DNA from: Azolla caroliniana
Lineage: Eukaryota; Polypodiophyta
Direction of reading: 5' to 3'
DNA length: 64,000 bases
Assembly (NCBI GenBank): GCA_043228905.1
Contig: JBHGNT010000010.1
Location: 6,758,001-6,822,000, forward strand
A program made the translations under genes and the position numbers. This document shows, one piece after another, positions 44,284-54,896 of the stretch (positions within the stretch are counted from its first letter, which is position 1; each line of letters begins with the position of its first letter). Below the pieces are notes generated by a model. That model did not search any database, had not been told where the DNA came from, and saw only the letters and a program-made list of their open reading frames with translations.

Positions 44284-44893
44284 ACGTTCAAGGACACGAG
44301 CGACGTAGTCGGCTTGCGATAGGAACAATTGTTGCTGATTCCGAAGCTGACTAATCTTTATCTTGAGAATGTGTCTTGGCAGACCGAGGTCTTTCATGGC
44401 GAACTTGAACCACAATTGTTGAACAAGATCGGCAAGCTCTCTGGCATGCTGACCGGAGAGGAGCATGTCATCCACATAGATGATGAAGGAGATGGGAGAC
44501 CCATCTCAAGCTGTTTTGGTGAAGAGGCAGTGGTCCTCATCGCAATTTGAGAAGCTGACCGATTGAATGAAGTCGTCGAACATCTTGTACCACTGCCGGA
44601 GTGCCTGCTTCAGGCCGTATAGACTCTTCCTGAGTCGGTAGACTACATGTTCCTGGCCAGATACCACGAAGCCTTTCGGCTGCTCCATATAAATTTCCTC
44701 GTCTAGGTAATCATGGAGGAATGTCGTTTTTACATCTAACGGAATCAACTCCAAATTCTCAGCTATCACGACACCGAGCATGAAGCAAAGGGTTGTCATT
44801 TTCATCGTTGGTGAAAAAATTTCATCAAGATTGACGCCATATTCCTGTCAAAACCCTTTCGCTACTAATTTGGCCTTCAATTTTGTTCGTCCA
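44284..44893 (-). pseudogene. Copia relic: reverse transcriptase part
   Basis: The minus strand encodes GVNLDEIFSPTMKMTTL, LDVKTTFLHDYLDEEIYMEQ, RLRKSLYGLKQALRQWYKMF, VDDMLLSGQ and FLSQADYVARVLER. This is the reverse transcriptase of the same old copia whose later part is at 31880-33262. Stops and a frame change interrupt it, for example near 44505. It is cut at 44284 by Gypsy-1 and ends abruptly at about 44893 against the dispersed repeat, so its 5' half is missing. Confidence 0.85.
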
Positions 44894-45498
44894 CAGGAGC
44901 CACTTGCCCGAAGCTGGCCACATACTACAGGCCCCTTGCCCTGCATATATATTTCTCCCTCACTCATTGATTACGGAACAAAGTTATAGTTCTATTGCTA
45001 GTTGCCTACAAGAGTATCAAAAATAAACCCCAAGTCAGAATCATTACTCTTAAAGAAAAGCACCACAACGAGCCTCCATCACATCAAAGATCCAATTCGT
45101 TACAATGACCCAAAATGGCTTTAAAAGGCATGGAAGCTATTACTTCTCGAAGTCACCAAAATTGCGATAGAATTCTCAAAAGGAAATGTTTGATGTACCA
45201 AGTGTGGTGATCCCAAAGGATACCTAACCTCTTATCAAAAGGATCTCGTCAAATGTGATCGAGGAGGAAGTGTTCGAGTGAAAATCATGTTAAAATAAAG
45301 AGATGTAAATCATCTACATAATTTTTCAAGCTTGATAATTAAACCATCATTTTCATGGTAGGAGCTAAAATAGGATTTGAGCCTGTAATCTTAAAGGAAG
45401 AAACTTCATACTCTAGTCCATGTTCAAGTTTGATAAGGGGTGGAGGTGGTGTAGTACGATTTGTAATAGAAATTACTTGGCATGGTTCTAAGAGAGAA
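44893..45498 (+). repeat. Dispersed repeat family, copy 2
   Basis: Homologous to 23744-25718 in the same orientation, with one 197-bp unit rather than four, no solo LTR, and without about 370 bp present in copy 1. It directly abuts the copia relic. The match stops near 45498 at an LTR that starts TGTTACGG. Confidence 0.8.
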
Positions 45499-45502
45499 CT
45501 AT

Positions 45503-45956
45503 TGTTACGGGCATGCCCATATAATATCTCGTGGTAAGTTTTACCGTAGTATTCTATACATGTGGATAAAGTGTGAGGGTTAAACGAGAGTGTAAAGAAG
45601 GGAAGGATTACTTTTAATCGTTGGGATTGGGACAATCCATTAGGCCAAGTGTGAACTTGCTCAGGGGCCTTAGGTCTGTCTATAAATATGAGGCCTAACT
45701 ACCCTCATTTGATACCTTATCGACTACGTTGAGACTCCGTCCTTTTGGTGGGTCAACTCTTGTAGCGAGTGTGCCAATACCAGGTACGACTCAATGTCAC
45801 GACAGTGGTATGGGACACCGATCGAGGCTTGAGTCCATCTCGATCCCTTCGCTCGGGGGTGTTCAGGAGGATCGACATCCTTCTTTCTCTCTCCTCTCTT
45901 ATTTTTCTATCTATATTATCCTTATCATATGCTTACATTAGTAGTTAGCTCTAACA
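45503..45956 (+). mobile_element. LTR with adjoining primer site (5' end of a decayed copia)
   Basis: The segment starts TGTTACGGGC and ends CTCTAACA. It contains a good TATA element (tctataaatatgagg near 45678) and is followed two bases later by TGGTATTAAAGC (45959-45970), two substitutions from the Met-type primer site. No matching 3' LTR and no gag were found downstream, so this is either a truncated element or a solo LTR with leader. Confidence 0.6.
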
Positions 45957-46211
45957 ATTGGTATTAAAGCTTTTCTTTTAATGTTTCGTTTGTTGATTGA
46001 ATTTTTTGTTGGATGGCGATTGATCGATGTGCAGTCGACCTTGATCCAGAAAGGCATTAACAAGCCTACTTTGGTAACTCTTTCTTGATTTTTTTTCTAT
46101 TCTTTCTTCTCCCAATCTACTCATGTATAGTCAATATGTAGCTTTTTTTCATCGATTCAATTATGTTGTAGTGGTAATAATTGGTTGTATAAAATGTATA
46201 CATATGTGTAT

Positions 46212-46454
46212 GAGATTAATACCTCATTTGACATATATTTGATATGTGATTTGTGTTGTATGCATACAAGGTTAATACCTCAATTGCGTGTGATGTTCAC
46301 ATACATATGTTACATATGCATATGAGGTCAATACCTCGATTTGTATGTAAATGATATGCAATTTATGTCATATGCGTAAGAGGTCAATACCTCAATTGCG
46401 TATTACGTTCACCCTTAATTTGGATGTTTCACGTGCGTAGAGGCTATATGCCTC
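46212..46454. repeat. 56-bp-period repeat, each unit with a short hairpin
   Basis: A near-palindromic box (GAGGTCAATACCTC in its best form) starts at 46212, 46268, 46324, 46380 and, as GAGGCTATATGCCTC, at 46440. Spacings are 56, 56, 56 and 60. Each box can fold (GAGGT/ACCTC). The spacers share TATGCGTA- and CAATTGCG-like pieces. The last box keeps the pairing although three bases changed (GAGGC/GCCTC). Confidence 0.85.
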
Positions 46455-46804
46455 GATAATGTATCTCGATTACATCATTCGTTGGCTATGTTATGTTACG
46501 ATTTTTTAATATATATGCCTATGTAAGCACGTGTATACGTATTTAATCGTATACATGTGATAAACATAAATATGTGTATATTAGTGTTTATTACGTGATT
46601 TTGGAATATCGAATGTTGTTCTTTTCGGGGGAAAGATTTGGTGGTCATCCTTTTTCAACAATTTTTTGTTGTTGTCATACCCGTTGGTCACTTCGATTTC
46701 GTTACGTGTTATAACAAAACGATCATAGCCACAATGATGTTGACAACGTAGGGCGTGACCCACTTGAAGTGAGGTCGCTCCTATGACACGCATCCAACAT
46801 CCCT

Positions 46805-46880
46805 CCATCGTTACATGGTTACGATGTCACCATGAGATCATCATTACGGAAGGCATTCGTAATGATGTAACCATGTGATG
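46805..46880. repeat. Foldback (nested inverted repeats)
   Basis: CATCATTACG (46839-46848) pairs exactly with CGTAATGATG (46858-46867). ACATGGTTAC (46813-46822) pairs with GTAACCATGT (46867-46876), and ccatc/gatgg extends the outer arm. The arrangement resembles the core of a small foldback or MITE; its ends were not identified. Confidence 0.75.
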
Positions 46881-47539
46881 GGCCACGTGGGCCTACTACA
46901 AAAAGAGGGCTCGTATGGCTTGACCATTAGGTTGCACTTTGGGTTATGCCATCGTAATGATGAGACTTGAGGTTGGGTAACGTACCAACATAGTTGGGTA
47001 AAAGCATGCGAGTGGAAACACTATTATAGCTAATTAGCTACTAAAATGGCCATAGCTAATTAGCTATTTGTTTAGTTAGTCTTTTTTGTGGGAAAATCAA
47101 ATATTTGAAAAACTAATTTATGAAAAAACTCAAATATTTGAACTTCTGTTTCAGACATAGTGGAACTTGGGGAATAACACCATCATCTAAGGTCGACTTC
47201 AATGTCATCAATTTCCTGTTTAGCCTAAGTTTGATTTTGAATGCAGATGGAGTACTCAGAGCACGAACGTAGACGTAGCTCCCGCAACAGCAGAAAATCA
47301 ACATTGCAGATTGAGAGCTACAACACAGAACCCGCTCGATCATCGTCCAGGTATGTTTCAGTTATAGAAACCCCAAACATTTGTTTTTTCTTTTTGACTA
47401 CTGTCTGAACTTTGGTGCCAATTCATATTTCCCCAAAATCGAATGGGACGAAGTCCTTGGAGTCCCATACAAGGATGTCTCACAGATCGGGGAGTAGTAG
47501 CAGGTGTGTTTATATTACTTTTTTTGTATTTAATCCTAT

Positions 47540-48060
47540 CTTTAGTGATGATTGGGGTTTCTGATTGAAATTTCCGATTAGGGTTTTTGCTTATAAATTT
47601 TTGATTAGAATTTTTGATTAGTGTTTGTGATTGAAATTTCTTATTAGAGTTTCTGATTGAAATTTCTTATTAGGGTTTTTGATTATAAATTTCTGATTAG
47701 AATTTCTGAATAGGGTTTCTGGTTACAAATTTTGATTACATATTATAATTTCTGATTAGAATTTCTGAATAGGGTTTTTGTTTATAAATTTCTGATTAGG
47801 GTTTGTGATTGAAATTTCTGATTAGGGTTTGTGATTGAAATTTCTGATTAGGGTTTTTGATTATAAATTTCTGATTAGAATTTCTGAATAGGTTTCTGGT
47901 TACAAACTTCTGATTACAGATTTTGATTAGGGTTTCTGATTTCAAATTTCTGAATACAAATTATGATTAGGGTTTCTGATTTGATAAGTTAAAGATTTTG
48001 CACTATTTCTGTTGTTGTTGATTGGGGTTTCTGATTCTGACATATTCTGATTTTGCACTA
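47540..48060. repeat. Degenerate repeat rich in TTAGGGTTT/TTCTGATT
   Basis: An intron-located array of phrases such as gattagggtttctgatt, gaaatttctgatt and ataaatttctgatt, with variable 24-50-bp spacing. The TTAGGGTTT element equals the plant telomere repeat phase, but the array is not a perfect TTTAGGG series, so it is better seen as an ordinary minisatellite. Confidence 0.7.
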
Positions 48061-49439
48061 TTTCTGATTTCTGAAATGATATTTCAGATGGCTCGTTCCT
48101 CCGTATCCGAGAGTGCTAAACTTCGCAAAATTTTGCGAGACAAAGGAGGACTTCCACAACACCTATGGTTTGTCACTCAAGGGTGTTGACCTTGCTGTCC
48201 TAAGTGATAAATTGATCAGTGATGTAGACTGGATGACAGTATATACAATGCCTAGAGTAAAAGGCAAGGTCAAGTTGAAGCATGTACGAGCCGACTTGTA
48301 CGATGACTGCATGAGGCTGCACTAGAAAGTTCATCAGGAGATCCCAGTCAACAATGAGTTGTCAGTTTCATTGCTAGAGCATTTGCATATGAGTACGGCA
48401 AAACAACGAAGGAATCCAGAGACCCTGAAATGTATAGGGTAGCTTGGGTAGTCTATGGTGAGGCATCGGTAAAAAGATGCCGAAAGATGGGGACCTTGGC
48501 ACAAAAAATAGATAGATTTTGGAGCATGGCAGTTGTTGATGCAACTGCCGACTCCCAGCAAAACCGGGGGCATACACCACACCGACACCCAAGGAAAGCC
48601 AATGTCGATGATACAGGTGAGACATTGGTTAGCTATATGCTAAAAAATGTCCATGAAGCCTGTGAGACATTGGCATTTTTTAAGACTTATTTAGAGAAAG
48701 CCACAATGGCTTCTGCAATGGAGAGCAAAGTTACTTCCGCTATTACAACGATTAGAAATAAGATTCAGGTAACAATTTTTTTGCTGGTATGTGATTCTGT
48801 TATAAATAACTTTAAGGGTAAAATGTGCTAATCAAGCATTATCTGGAATAGGTTGCGCAACAGGAGCTTGAATTAGAGGGGCCACTGGATCCCCAACGTA
48901 AAATACAACTGCAAATAGAGATCCAGGTTCTTTCAATGAACCTGAACCTTCTAGGTGTAAATACTGTTGCATATTACAATTTGGAAAAGCTTCAAGTAAG
49001 TTAACGATTCCTGAGCAAAGTTGGTGTATCTTTCTCAGACAGGAATAATTAATCGGTAAATTTCTCTGTTGCGTTGAAGGAACAATACATTCATCAAGAA
49101 CAGGTAGTTAGCTGCCTTAAGAAGTAGCTACATTTTGTGGAGGGAATGGTAAGGAGCAGACAGGATTTGGACCTGAACATTCTTGCTCCCTTACCAAATG
49201 AAGGAGAACCAGAAAATGATTTATTGACAGTTCAAGCACGTTGCATCGCTTGCGGGTTAGGTGTGGAGGACAAAATTGCGTCTTTGTTGATTCACCTACA
49301 ACCATGCAACCACACATACCATCTGCTTTGTTTTCAACATGCCTGTCGAATTGCTGCATTCTGTTTGGGAGATTGCAGTACAACTCTACCAAATGAGTGG
49401 AGAAAACTAACAGGTATACCATACTGTAGCTAATAAGCT

Positions 49440-50720
49440 TAGTCTTTTCTAATTAGCTAAGCCGTAAAAAGTATGGAAACTATTTTGCTGCTATCGTTGT
49501 AGCTAATTAGCTACTACCATAGTTGATTAAAGCAGCTAATAGCTATCCTATTAGCTAATTAGCTACTGCCATAGTTTACTACAGTAGTTAATTAGCTAAG
49601 TGGCAACTAGTTAGTTACTAGCTAATTAGCTATCCTACTGGCAGCTAATTAGCTACTGGCAGCTAGTTAACTACTAGCTAATTAGCTACTCATAGCTAAT
49701 TAGCTAGTACCATAGTTGTGTAAAGTAGTTAATTAGCTATCCTACTAGCTAATTAGCAACTGCAGCTAATGAGCTACTAGCTAATTAGCTATCCTAGTAG
49801 CTAATTAGCTATGGTACTAGCTAATTAGCTAGTGCCATAATTGTGTAAAAAAACTAATTAGCTATCCTACTAGCTAATTAGCTACTGCCATAGTTGTGTA
49901 AAGTAGCTAATAAGCTATCCTAGTAGCTAATTAGCTACTGGCAGCTAATTAGCTATCCTAGTAGCTAATAAGCTATCTTAGCTACTGCATAGTTGAGAAA
50001 GTAGCTAATTAGCTATCCTAGTAGCTAATTAGCTAATGCCATAGTTGTGTAAAGTAGCTAATAAGCTATCCTAGCTACTACATAGTTGAGAAAGTAGCTA
50101 ATTAGCTATCATTGTAGCTAATTAGCTATCCTACTAGCTAATTAGCTACTGCCATAGTTGTGTAAAGTAGCTAATTAGCTATCCTAGCTATTATCATGGT
50201 TGAGAAAAGTAGCTAATTAGCTATCCTAGTAGCTAATTAGCTATCCTAGCTACTACCATAGTTAGTAAAGTAGCTAATTAGCTATCCTAGCTACTACCAT
50301 AGTTGAGTAAAGTAGCTAATTAGCTACCGTAGTAGCTAATTAGCTATCCTAGCTACTACCATAGTTGAGTAAAGTAGCTAATTAGCTACCATAGTAGCTA
50401 ATTAGCTATCCTAGCTACTACCATAGTTGAGTAATGTAGCTAATTAGCTACCCTAACTACTACCATAGTTAGTAAAGTAGCTAATTAGCTATCCTAGCTA
50501 CTACTATAGTTAGTAAAGTAGCTAATTAGCTATCCTAGCTACTACCATAGTTGAGTAAAGTAGTTAATTAGCTACCGTAGTAGCTAATTAGCTATCCTAG
50601 CTACTACCATAGTTGAGTAAAGTAGCTAATTAGCTACTGTACTAGCTAATTAGCTATCCTAGCTTCTACCATAGTTTAGTACAGTACCTAATTAGCTATC
50701 CTAAATAGCTGCCATGTTAT
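49440..50720. repeat. Palindrome-rich minisatellite (AGCTAATTAGCT core), array 1
   Basis: About 1.28 kb in which AGCTAATTAGCT occurs dozens of times, separated by short spacers such as tatcctag, taccatag, ctactaccatagttgagtaaagt and ctggc. In the right half the spacing settles to about 42 bp plus a shorter unit. It lies exactly in the intron after the RING-like exon (donor at 49414, acceptor at 50725). Each core is a perfect inverted repeat with a central TAATTA. Confidence 0.95.
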
Positions 50721-51198
50721 TGTAGAATCTTGTGGATTAAGGACGGCACATGATGTGTCTGGTGTTGATGACGTTGCAATAGATGAGAATACTGCTGCCA
50801 ACGTGGCTGAAAGTAAGAGTCCTGCTATCACATCTCCTTCAGATCAGCTCCACCCTATTCTTTCGGAACAATGTACTAAATTAGGCAATGATGTGAAATG
50901 CCATGAAATAGTGGAAACAACATGTAAAATTGAGGTTCACAACAACAGTGTTTATGAACACTTGATGCAACATTTCTTCAAATCTCAAGACCTTGATTCC
51001 ACCCCATCGAGCCCAACTACTGAAAACGTCCAAACAGATCCCTCTGTACTTGAAAAGCTAGTTCAAGAAACGGCTGATGTGCAATTAGTTGCTGAGGCGA
51101 TGGGAAGGTTGTCGGAGGAGGACACACTTGCACATTGGGTGAAAGAAGCAAGGCTAAATGGGCAACCGACCAGAAAAAGGTTGAAGAAGGGGCCATGA

Positions 51199-51513
51199 TC
51201 GGGAACAAGACCAGTTACTCGGTCAAGGGGCCCAGACGTAGTGGAGCGAAATACTGTTTAGTTGGATATGATTGTTTGCTTAGGGATTTTGCTAGGGTTT
51301 TATGAAGTTTTACTATCCTGTTGGACAAGTAAAACCTCAGATTGGTTGTTGCTTGATCCACATTATGTAATGGAACTCTATGATATTTTTCCAAGATAAT
51401 TTGAAGAGTGTTGTTCTATGACTGAAACTCTTTGATGTTCAGGATGTTGTTTTGTGAGACTGTTAGTTACTTTGTGAGTGTGAATATGTTGGTGTTTTCT
51501 GATGTTGTAGAGT
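51199..51513. other. Unassigned gap between two plus-strand gene remnants
   Basis: T-rich sequence that reads like an intron or 3' region, ending in a good acceptor (tttctgatgttgtag). No domain was seen. It is unclear whether it separates two genes or two exons. Confidence 0.45.
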
Positions 51514-52487
51514 CTAAAGGGTTTGATTCTATTGCTCGTAAGGCCAATGGCAGTGTGGATACTGTTGATGTTGCGGCGTGTTTAAAGGGCCCCATCTTGA
51601 AAGTAGATGTAGCAACTGACACAAGTGATCTAGTCACACAAGTTGATCAAGCATGTTGCACGGATGACTTGGTGTTGTAGGTAGATGCATCATGTGATAC
51701 CAGTGGACTGATATCGAGTAGATCAGTAGCTACATGCACCGAGGTAATCCAAGGATTGATAACTAAGTCGACAAAACAAGAGCACCAGAATGTGAAGCCA
51801 GGCCCAACACAGTCGACTAGGGGTTTGAAGAGGAAAAGGACGCCAGTTGTGTCGGCCGAACCTGAGCTGATTGAGATTGATCGTGTCCTACCAGAAAATG
51901 GTGTAACAACAGCTCAGTTTCAGGAATGGAAACCTAAACCACTAGAAGTCTAAAGAAGAGCCTTGATCTTGGAGCTTGATAAAGTCTTGATGAGTGTGAG
52001 ATATATGCAGCCAAGGAGGGACGCGAATCAGTTTCTAGAGTGGGTTGTGCAATACTTTGATTTGTTTATTTGGAATGAAAAACCAAAATCAGATGTGTGG
52101 AAGTGTTTGGCAAGATTCTTCCCAAAATGGCGAAGTCGTTTTAAAGGTCAATGGGCACGAGAAAATTGTGAGCAAATGGAAGTTGCAAGATTCAAGAGAC
52201 TTTCGGATTTTTGGGCTACTTGGCCTGAATATAATGCCGACAACACATTGATTTTGGATACAGAACATTTTCGGTACTACTTCAATATTCGGAGATGCTG
52301 TCTCATTCTACCCGAGGAAATGCCTGAACAGTACCTGGTGCAAATAGTGAGCTGCCAACTAGGTGCATGGTTGTGGACTCCATACCGAGCTCGATATGCG
52401 GATAATATATGTAGACTCGTTCCACTGACTAGCAAGAGCTTAACTGTTTATAGGAGATTTGTAGACATTTCCAATGGTAATTTATAA
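51514..52487 (+). pseudogene. FCP1/HAD-phosphatase-like protein, with two in-frame stops
   Basis: One frame with TAG at 51678 and TAA at 51951. The first part is low-complexity with a basic patch (TRGLKRKRTP). The second part follows the FCP1/NLI-interacting-factor (HAD) domain: ALILELDKVLM at the place of the catalytic DLDxTL/V box, QFLEWVVQYFDLFIWNEKPK (the usual FLxxxxxxFEVxIWSS region), WRSRFKGQWARENC, FKRLSDFWATWPEYNADNTL and ILDTEHFRYYFN (usual LLIDDSPYKALxN). The first catalytic Asp is Glu and the later DD is DT, so catalysis is doubtful even without the stops. It ends at a possible donor (SNG|gtaat). It could be a captured host gene or an exon of the preceding gene. Confidence 0.5.
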
Positions 52488-52829
52488 ATATGTAAAGAGA
52501 TGACATTATTCAATGAAGAATTTAATTACTTGTTCCCACTATACTTATCTACTGTGTAATTTGAGGAATATGTTGCAGATTGTTGATTTCATGCTATTGA
52601 TGACTATTTAGCTATTGACAGCTAATTAGCTGCATTTGTACAGCTAATTAGCTATTGATGACTATTTCGCTATAACTTATAACTTAAAACTTAACAAAAA
52701 AGACATGATTTTATTGAGAAAGAAGCACAGAAAGTAGACTGTATACAAGAAATTGATTCTCAAACGAATTTATTTAACTGTTTTCGCGAAATACATGTTT
52801 GTTTTACAAGAGAACATGGTAATTGCTAC

Positions 52830-54896
52830 TTGTAGCTACAAATTCCATGGCATACTATTGTAAATACATTCATACACATTAGCACCAACAGTGTATAAAC
52901 CTGAGCAACTATTGTATTCTGAAATTGGGACGTTGATGCACCTGACCAAATGAGAGTACATGTATGCCACTGGTTTGTCTACTAACAGCCTGTACACATA
53001 TTCGTAGTCATCTAGTTTTGCATAAAAAATACCTTCGATGTAGAATGTCCCGGCAGATAAAAAATTTCCCCATGCATCTACAATATTCTACCTTGCACAC
53101 TGTTTACTAACCGTGCACTTCAATATATAGAAATCAACACCCTCTGAATTTCCTTCTTCAACATTTACAACGAAGTTATCCCCAACGTTCAGGACATCAC
53201 TCAAAGTATCTCCAAGTCCCTGATATGTGAAGTCAGCATTGTATTCTGAAATTGGGACGTTGATGCACCTGACCAAATGAGAGTACATGTATGCCATTGG
53301 TTTGTCTACTAACAGCCTGTACACATATTCGTAGTCATCTAGTTTTGCATAAAAAATGCCTTCGATGTAGAATGTCCCGGCAGATACAAAATTTCCCCAT
53401 GCATTTACAATATTCTGCCTTGCACACTGTTTACTAACCGTGCACTTCAATATATAGAAATCAACACCCTCTGAATTGCCTTCTTCAGCATTTACAGCGA
53501 ACTTATCCCCAACGTTCAGGACATCACTCAAAGTATCTCCAAGTCCCTGATATGTGAAGTCAGCATTCTGCCCTATTTCTCTATCAACTGCTTCCTTATC
53601 ATTCAGAGTGTGATACTCCCAATTCTGAATGTATGCTTTGTTTAGACAATATCTCCAATTTCCCTGCACACAATGGAAGCAAAAACAAGTCAATTCTCTA
53701 ACCGCAATACAATGACCATCCAACCTGGAATAACCGCGAACAACATGCAGAGATCGCAATTCGGGAATTCCTTGGCACTCCTAGGTCTTCTCCCTATTTA
53801 CTTCATCTATCTTCACTTCCCAAAATTCACGTTTGATATCTCGGACTTGCGAGGAATAAACACCTGTTGCACTCGTTGACATATTTGTTCTTAAAAATTC
53901 AACTACATGTGAGGCACAATTCATGTGCACACCATCTGTCTTTAGTTGTTCATGGGTAAGTGCCCGCTTTATAACAACCCCTGCACCATCATGTTCACCT
54001 TTACCATGGCCAGACCTAAAAAAATTCCATCTCCTCTCCAAACCTGTTATAGTAGGATACCTCCCCACAAAATATAATGGACGTCAAGCCTTGAATTGTG
54101 ACGCAGCTCCGTCAGACCAGACCCAATGTTGAGTAAGCTCCAAACGTTGAGCTAATAACCACTGCTAATGTAACTTAAAACAATGTTGGACGAACAAGGT
54201 ATCATGCTTCTTATCATCAAAAATAAAGAAATGAATTACTTTTTTAACATCACCTGAAACTCGAAAATATGTTATGTGCACAAAAATGGTTACCTGAACT
54301 GAACACCAATGCATAGATTAAATTTCATTCTGCTGCTTGAAAGTATAATTCTCTGCGAAATCTACTACTGAGACTACTACATCATTTGGGAAATCAGATA
54401 TGCAAGTCTTAAACTGATGGGCCTGCCATGAATAAATGAAGTTGTGTTTAATGAACTTTCCTAGAGATACTACAAACAGAGACACCAAATCCCTTGGTTT
54501 AAGCATCTTCCAAACTAGATCCTTTCTTTTACACACCTTTCCTTCAAAATTGGTGTTCACTGACTCAAATAAATTCACAGAGATCAATATTTCACTACTC
54601 AATTAATTTGGACACCACCTAAATCTAGTAGGGCCACAATCTTGACATAAACCCATGACACATTTATGAATATGGAAGATAGCGTCAGTTTCTCTCGGAC
54701 ACAATATTGAATCTAATAAATAACTCATGGAAGAGATAACGTGGTCAGATGATTTACACTCCTCTTGTGGGCTTGATCGACAGATTGGGCACCCACATGT
54801 GCAAACTGTATTAGTTAGGGATGCGCTATGGTGACGTAGTAGATTAACAGAGTCCTTCAGAAAACCCATCTGTACATGGTAAATGCAACAACATGT
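52830..54896 (-). pseudogene. DDE-transposase-like gene, C-terminal part
   Basis: One minus-strand frame, broken only by stops (near 54603, 54318, 54165, 54090, 53781 and 53085), reads in order: CCCIYHVQMGFL; Cys-rich CTCGCPICR...CVMGLCQDCG...CP; VVVSVVDFAENYTFKQQNEI; HWVWSDGAASQFK; RPLYFVGRYPTITG; RWNFFRSGHGKGEHDGAG; VIKRALTHEQLK; and a zinc-like CFCFHCVQGNWRYC. This series (DFAENY, SDGAASQFK, SxHGKGxxDGxG, final C-x2-C block) is what I know from unnamed transposase-like proteins in animals and lower plants, with DDE-type acidic residues. The following segment is duplicated in tandem. The gene is cut at 54896 by Gypsy-2 and continues at 61903. Confidence 0.7.
52921..53574 (-). repeat. 327-bp in-frame tandem duplication
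   Basis: The unit starting gaaattgggacg at 52921 recurs at 53248; the period of 327 bp equals 109 codons, so the frame is kept. The copies are about 97% alike by eye (around nine differences). One difference turns Gln into a stop in the 52.9-kb copy (AGGTAGAAT versus AGGCAGAAT on the minus strand). The encoded repeat runs from DFTYQGLGDTLSDVLNVGD to LVRCINVPISEYN. Confidence 0.93.

Larger units (their letters stand above)
45957..47018. other. Leader-like non-coding region with hairpin repeats
   Basis: After the primer site there is no gag frame. The region holds the 56-bp hairpin repeat at 46212-46454, the foldback at 46805-46880, and a further copy of catcgtaatgatg near 46952. No coding potential was recognised. 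Confidence 0.5.
47247..51198 (+). pseudogene. Multi-exon RING-like protein gene, decayed
   Basis: Exons that splice in phase: 47247-47350 (MEYSEHERRRSSRNSRK); about 47445-47502 (Ser/Arg-rich); about 48090-48770; 48852-48995 (LELEGPLDPQRKIQLQIEIQ); 49079-49413; and 50726-51198. The third exon encodes WLVPPYPRVLNFAKFCETKE and DWMTVYTMPRVKGKVKLKH. It has a stop at 48323 and a frame change before DPEMYRVAW; helical sequence with IDRFWSMAVVDATADS follows. The fifth encodes CIACGL...LQPCNHTYHLLCFQHAC...CLGDC, a RING-H2-like finger (C-x2-C, C-x-H-x2-H-x2-C, C-x3-C), after an in-frame stop near 49124. The last is acidic, with a basic end (TRKRLKKGP). No function is assigned. It may be the accessory gene of the surrounding element. 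Confidence 0.55.

Noticed and set aside
44893-45498. Continuation of the copia relic toward its 5' end
   Set aside because: This stretch matches the 23.7-kb dispersed repeat, not copia coding sequence.
47019-47040. CACTA start as evidence for an En/Spm element
   Set aside because: The enclosed transposase-like protein does not resemble CACTA transposases and the other terminus is not visible; CACTA may be chance.
47540-48060. Interstitial telomere array
   Set aside because: TTAGGGTTT words occur but at irregular spacing among TTCTGATT phrases; no run of perfect TTTAGGG units.
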